Assembly (NCBI RefSeq): GCF_002160135.1
Contig: NZ_NFJZ01000001.1
Span: forward strand, 248,001 to 312,000
Source: Lachnoclostridium sp. An196
GTDB lineage: Bacteria; Bacillota; Clostridia; Lachnospirales; Lachnospiraceae
Direction: 5' to 3'
Length of the DNA stretch: 64,000 nucleotides
Shown here: positions 63,991 to 64,000 of the stretch, piece after piece
How the letters are laid out: each line of letters opens with the position of its first letter
Position numbering within the stretch: position 1 is the first letter of the stretch
Notes under the pieces: generated by a model
The model's input: only the letters and a program-made list of their open reading frames with translations
The model's database searches: none
Told to the model about the DNA's origin: nothing
Position numbers and translations under genes: made by a program

Positions 63991-64000
63991 CTTACTTTGT

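Noticed and set aside
1-64000. tRNA or rRNA genes
   Set aside because: No cloverleaf-like or rRNA-like sequence was noticed by eye on either strand; a dedicated search was not possible.

Overview
The window looks like a chromosome segment of a gut-type Firmicute, most likely a Lachnospiraceae (Clostridia). Strong AGGAGG ribosome-binding sites, the mix of IS21, IS66, IS110 and TniA/TniB-like elements, an FN3/GH25 surface muramidase and a low-GC-Gram-positive style of capsule locus support this. Species cannot be named from the sequence alone.

Layout. (1) 1-644: end of an unknown gene, a terminator-like hairpin, two tandem copies of an IS66 left end and a truncated IS66 tnpA. (2) 645-9746: a nested transposon. 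The outer 3.4-kb TniA/TniB-like element (zinc-ribbon protein, DDE transposase, AAA ATPase, small accessory ORF) holds two separate IS21 elements, 784-3861 and 4363-6954. Each has recognisable terminal repeats and a target duplication (CCTGG and GCTGGA). The outer element has no target duplication, and the genes on both sides are truncated, so its flanks have been rearranged. (3) 9745-26671: a defence-type island. It holds an N-terminally truncated gene, a membrane-anchored N-acetylmuramoyl-L-alanine amidase, a patatin-like phospholipase, a complete RADAR pair (rdrA ATPase and rdrB adenosine deaminase), a multi-pass membrane protein, and a decayed SIR2-STAND gene split by an IS110/IS1111-type element. 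That element carries a long downstream non-coding stretch that looks like its guide (bridge/seek) RNA. (4) 26744-30302: a secreted seven-FN3 GH25 muramidase with its own promoter and terminator. (5) 30315-63990: one long, almost gap-free capsule or exopolysaccharide operon from a TTGACA-17-TATTAT promoter to a terminator-like hairpin at the end of the window.

How the polysaccharide genes fit together. The first part (30.4-39.5 kb, visibly AT-rich) carries a Wzy-like polymerase, a GT-C membrane protein, several glycosyltransferases and a TupA-like ATP-grasp protein. The second part (39.6-45.2 kb) looks like a bacillosamine-type initiation module: membrane 4,6-dehydratase, PLP aminotransferase, phosphoglycosyl transferase and a possible N-acyltransferase. 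The third part (45.2-56.1 kb, GC-richer) has the enzymes expected for UDP-ManNAc3NAcA-type sugars (6-dehydrogenase, 3-oxidase, 3-aminotransferase, 2-epimerase). Inserted among them are an LpxD-like acyltransferase, an adenylating ligase, a fold-III PLP decarboxylase and an acyl carrier protein. The simplest reading is that an amino acid is loaded on the carrier protein, decarboxylated there, and transferred to the 3-amino group of the sugar. This is the best candidate in the window for an undescribed pathway. The last part (56-64 kb) holds large membrane proteins, an EpsG-like polymerase and an FAD-dependent oxidoreductase. No flippase, ABC exporter or tyrosine-kinase regulator of capsule synthesis was recognised here, so export genes presumably lie beyond the window.
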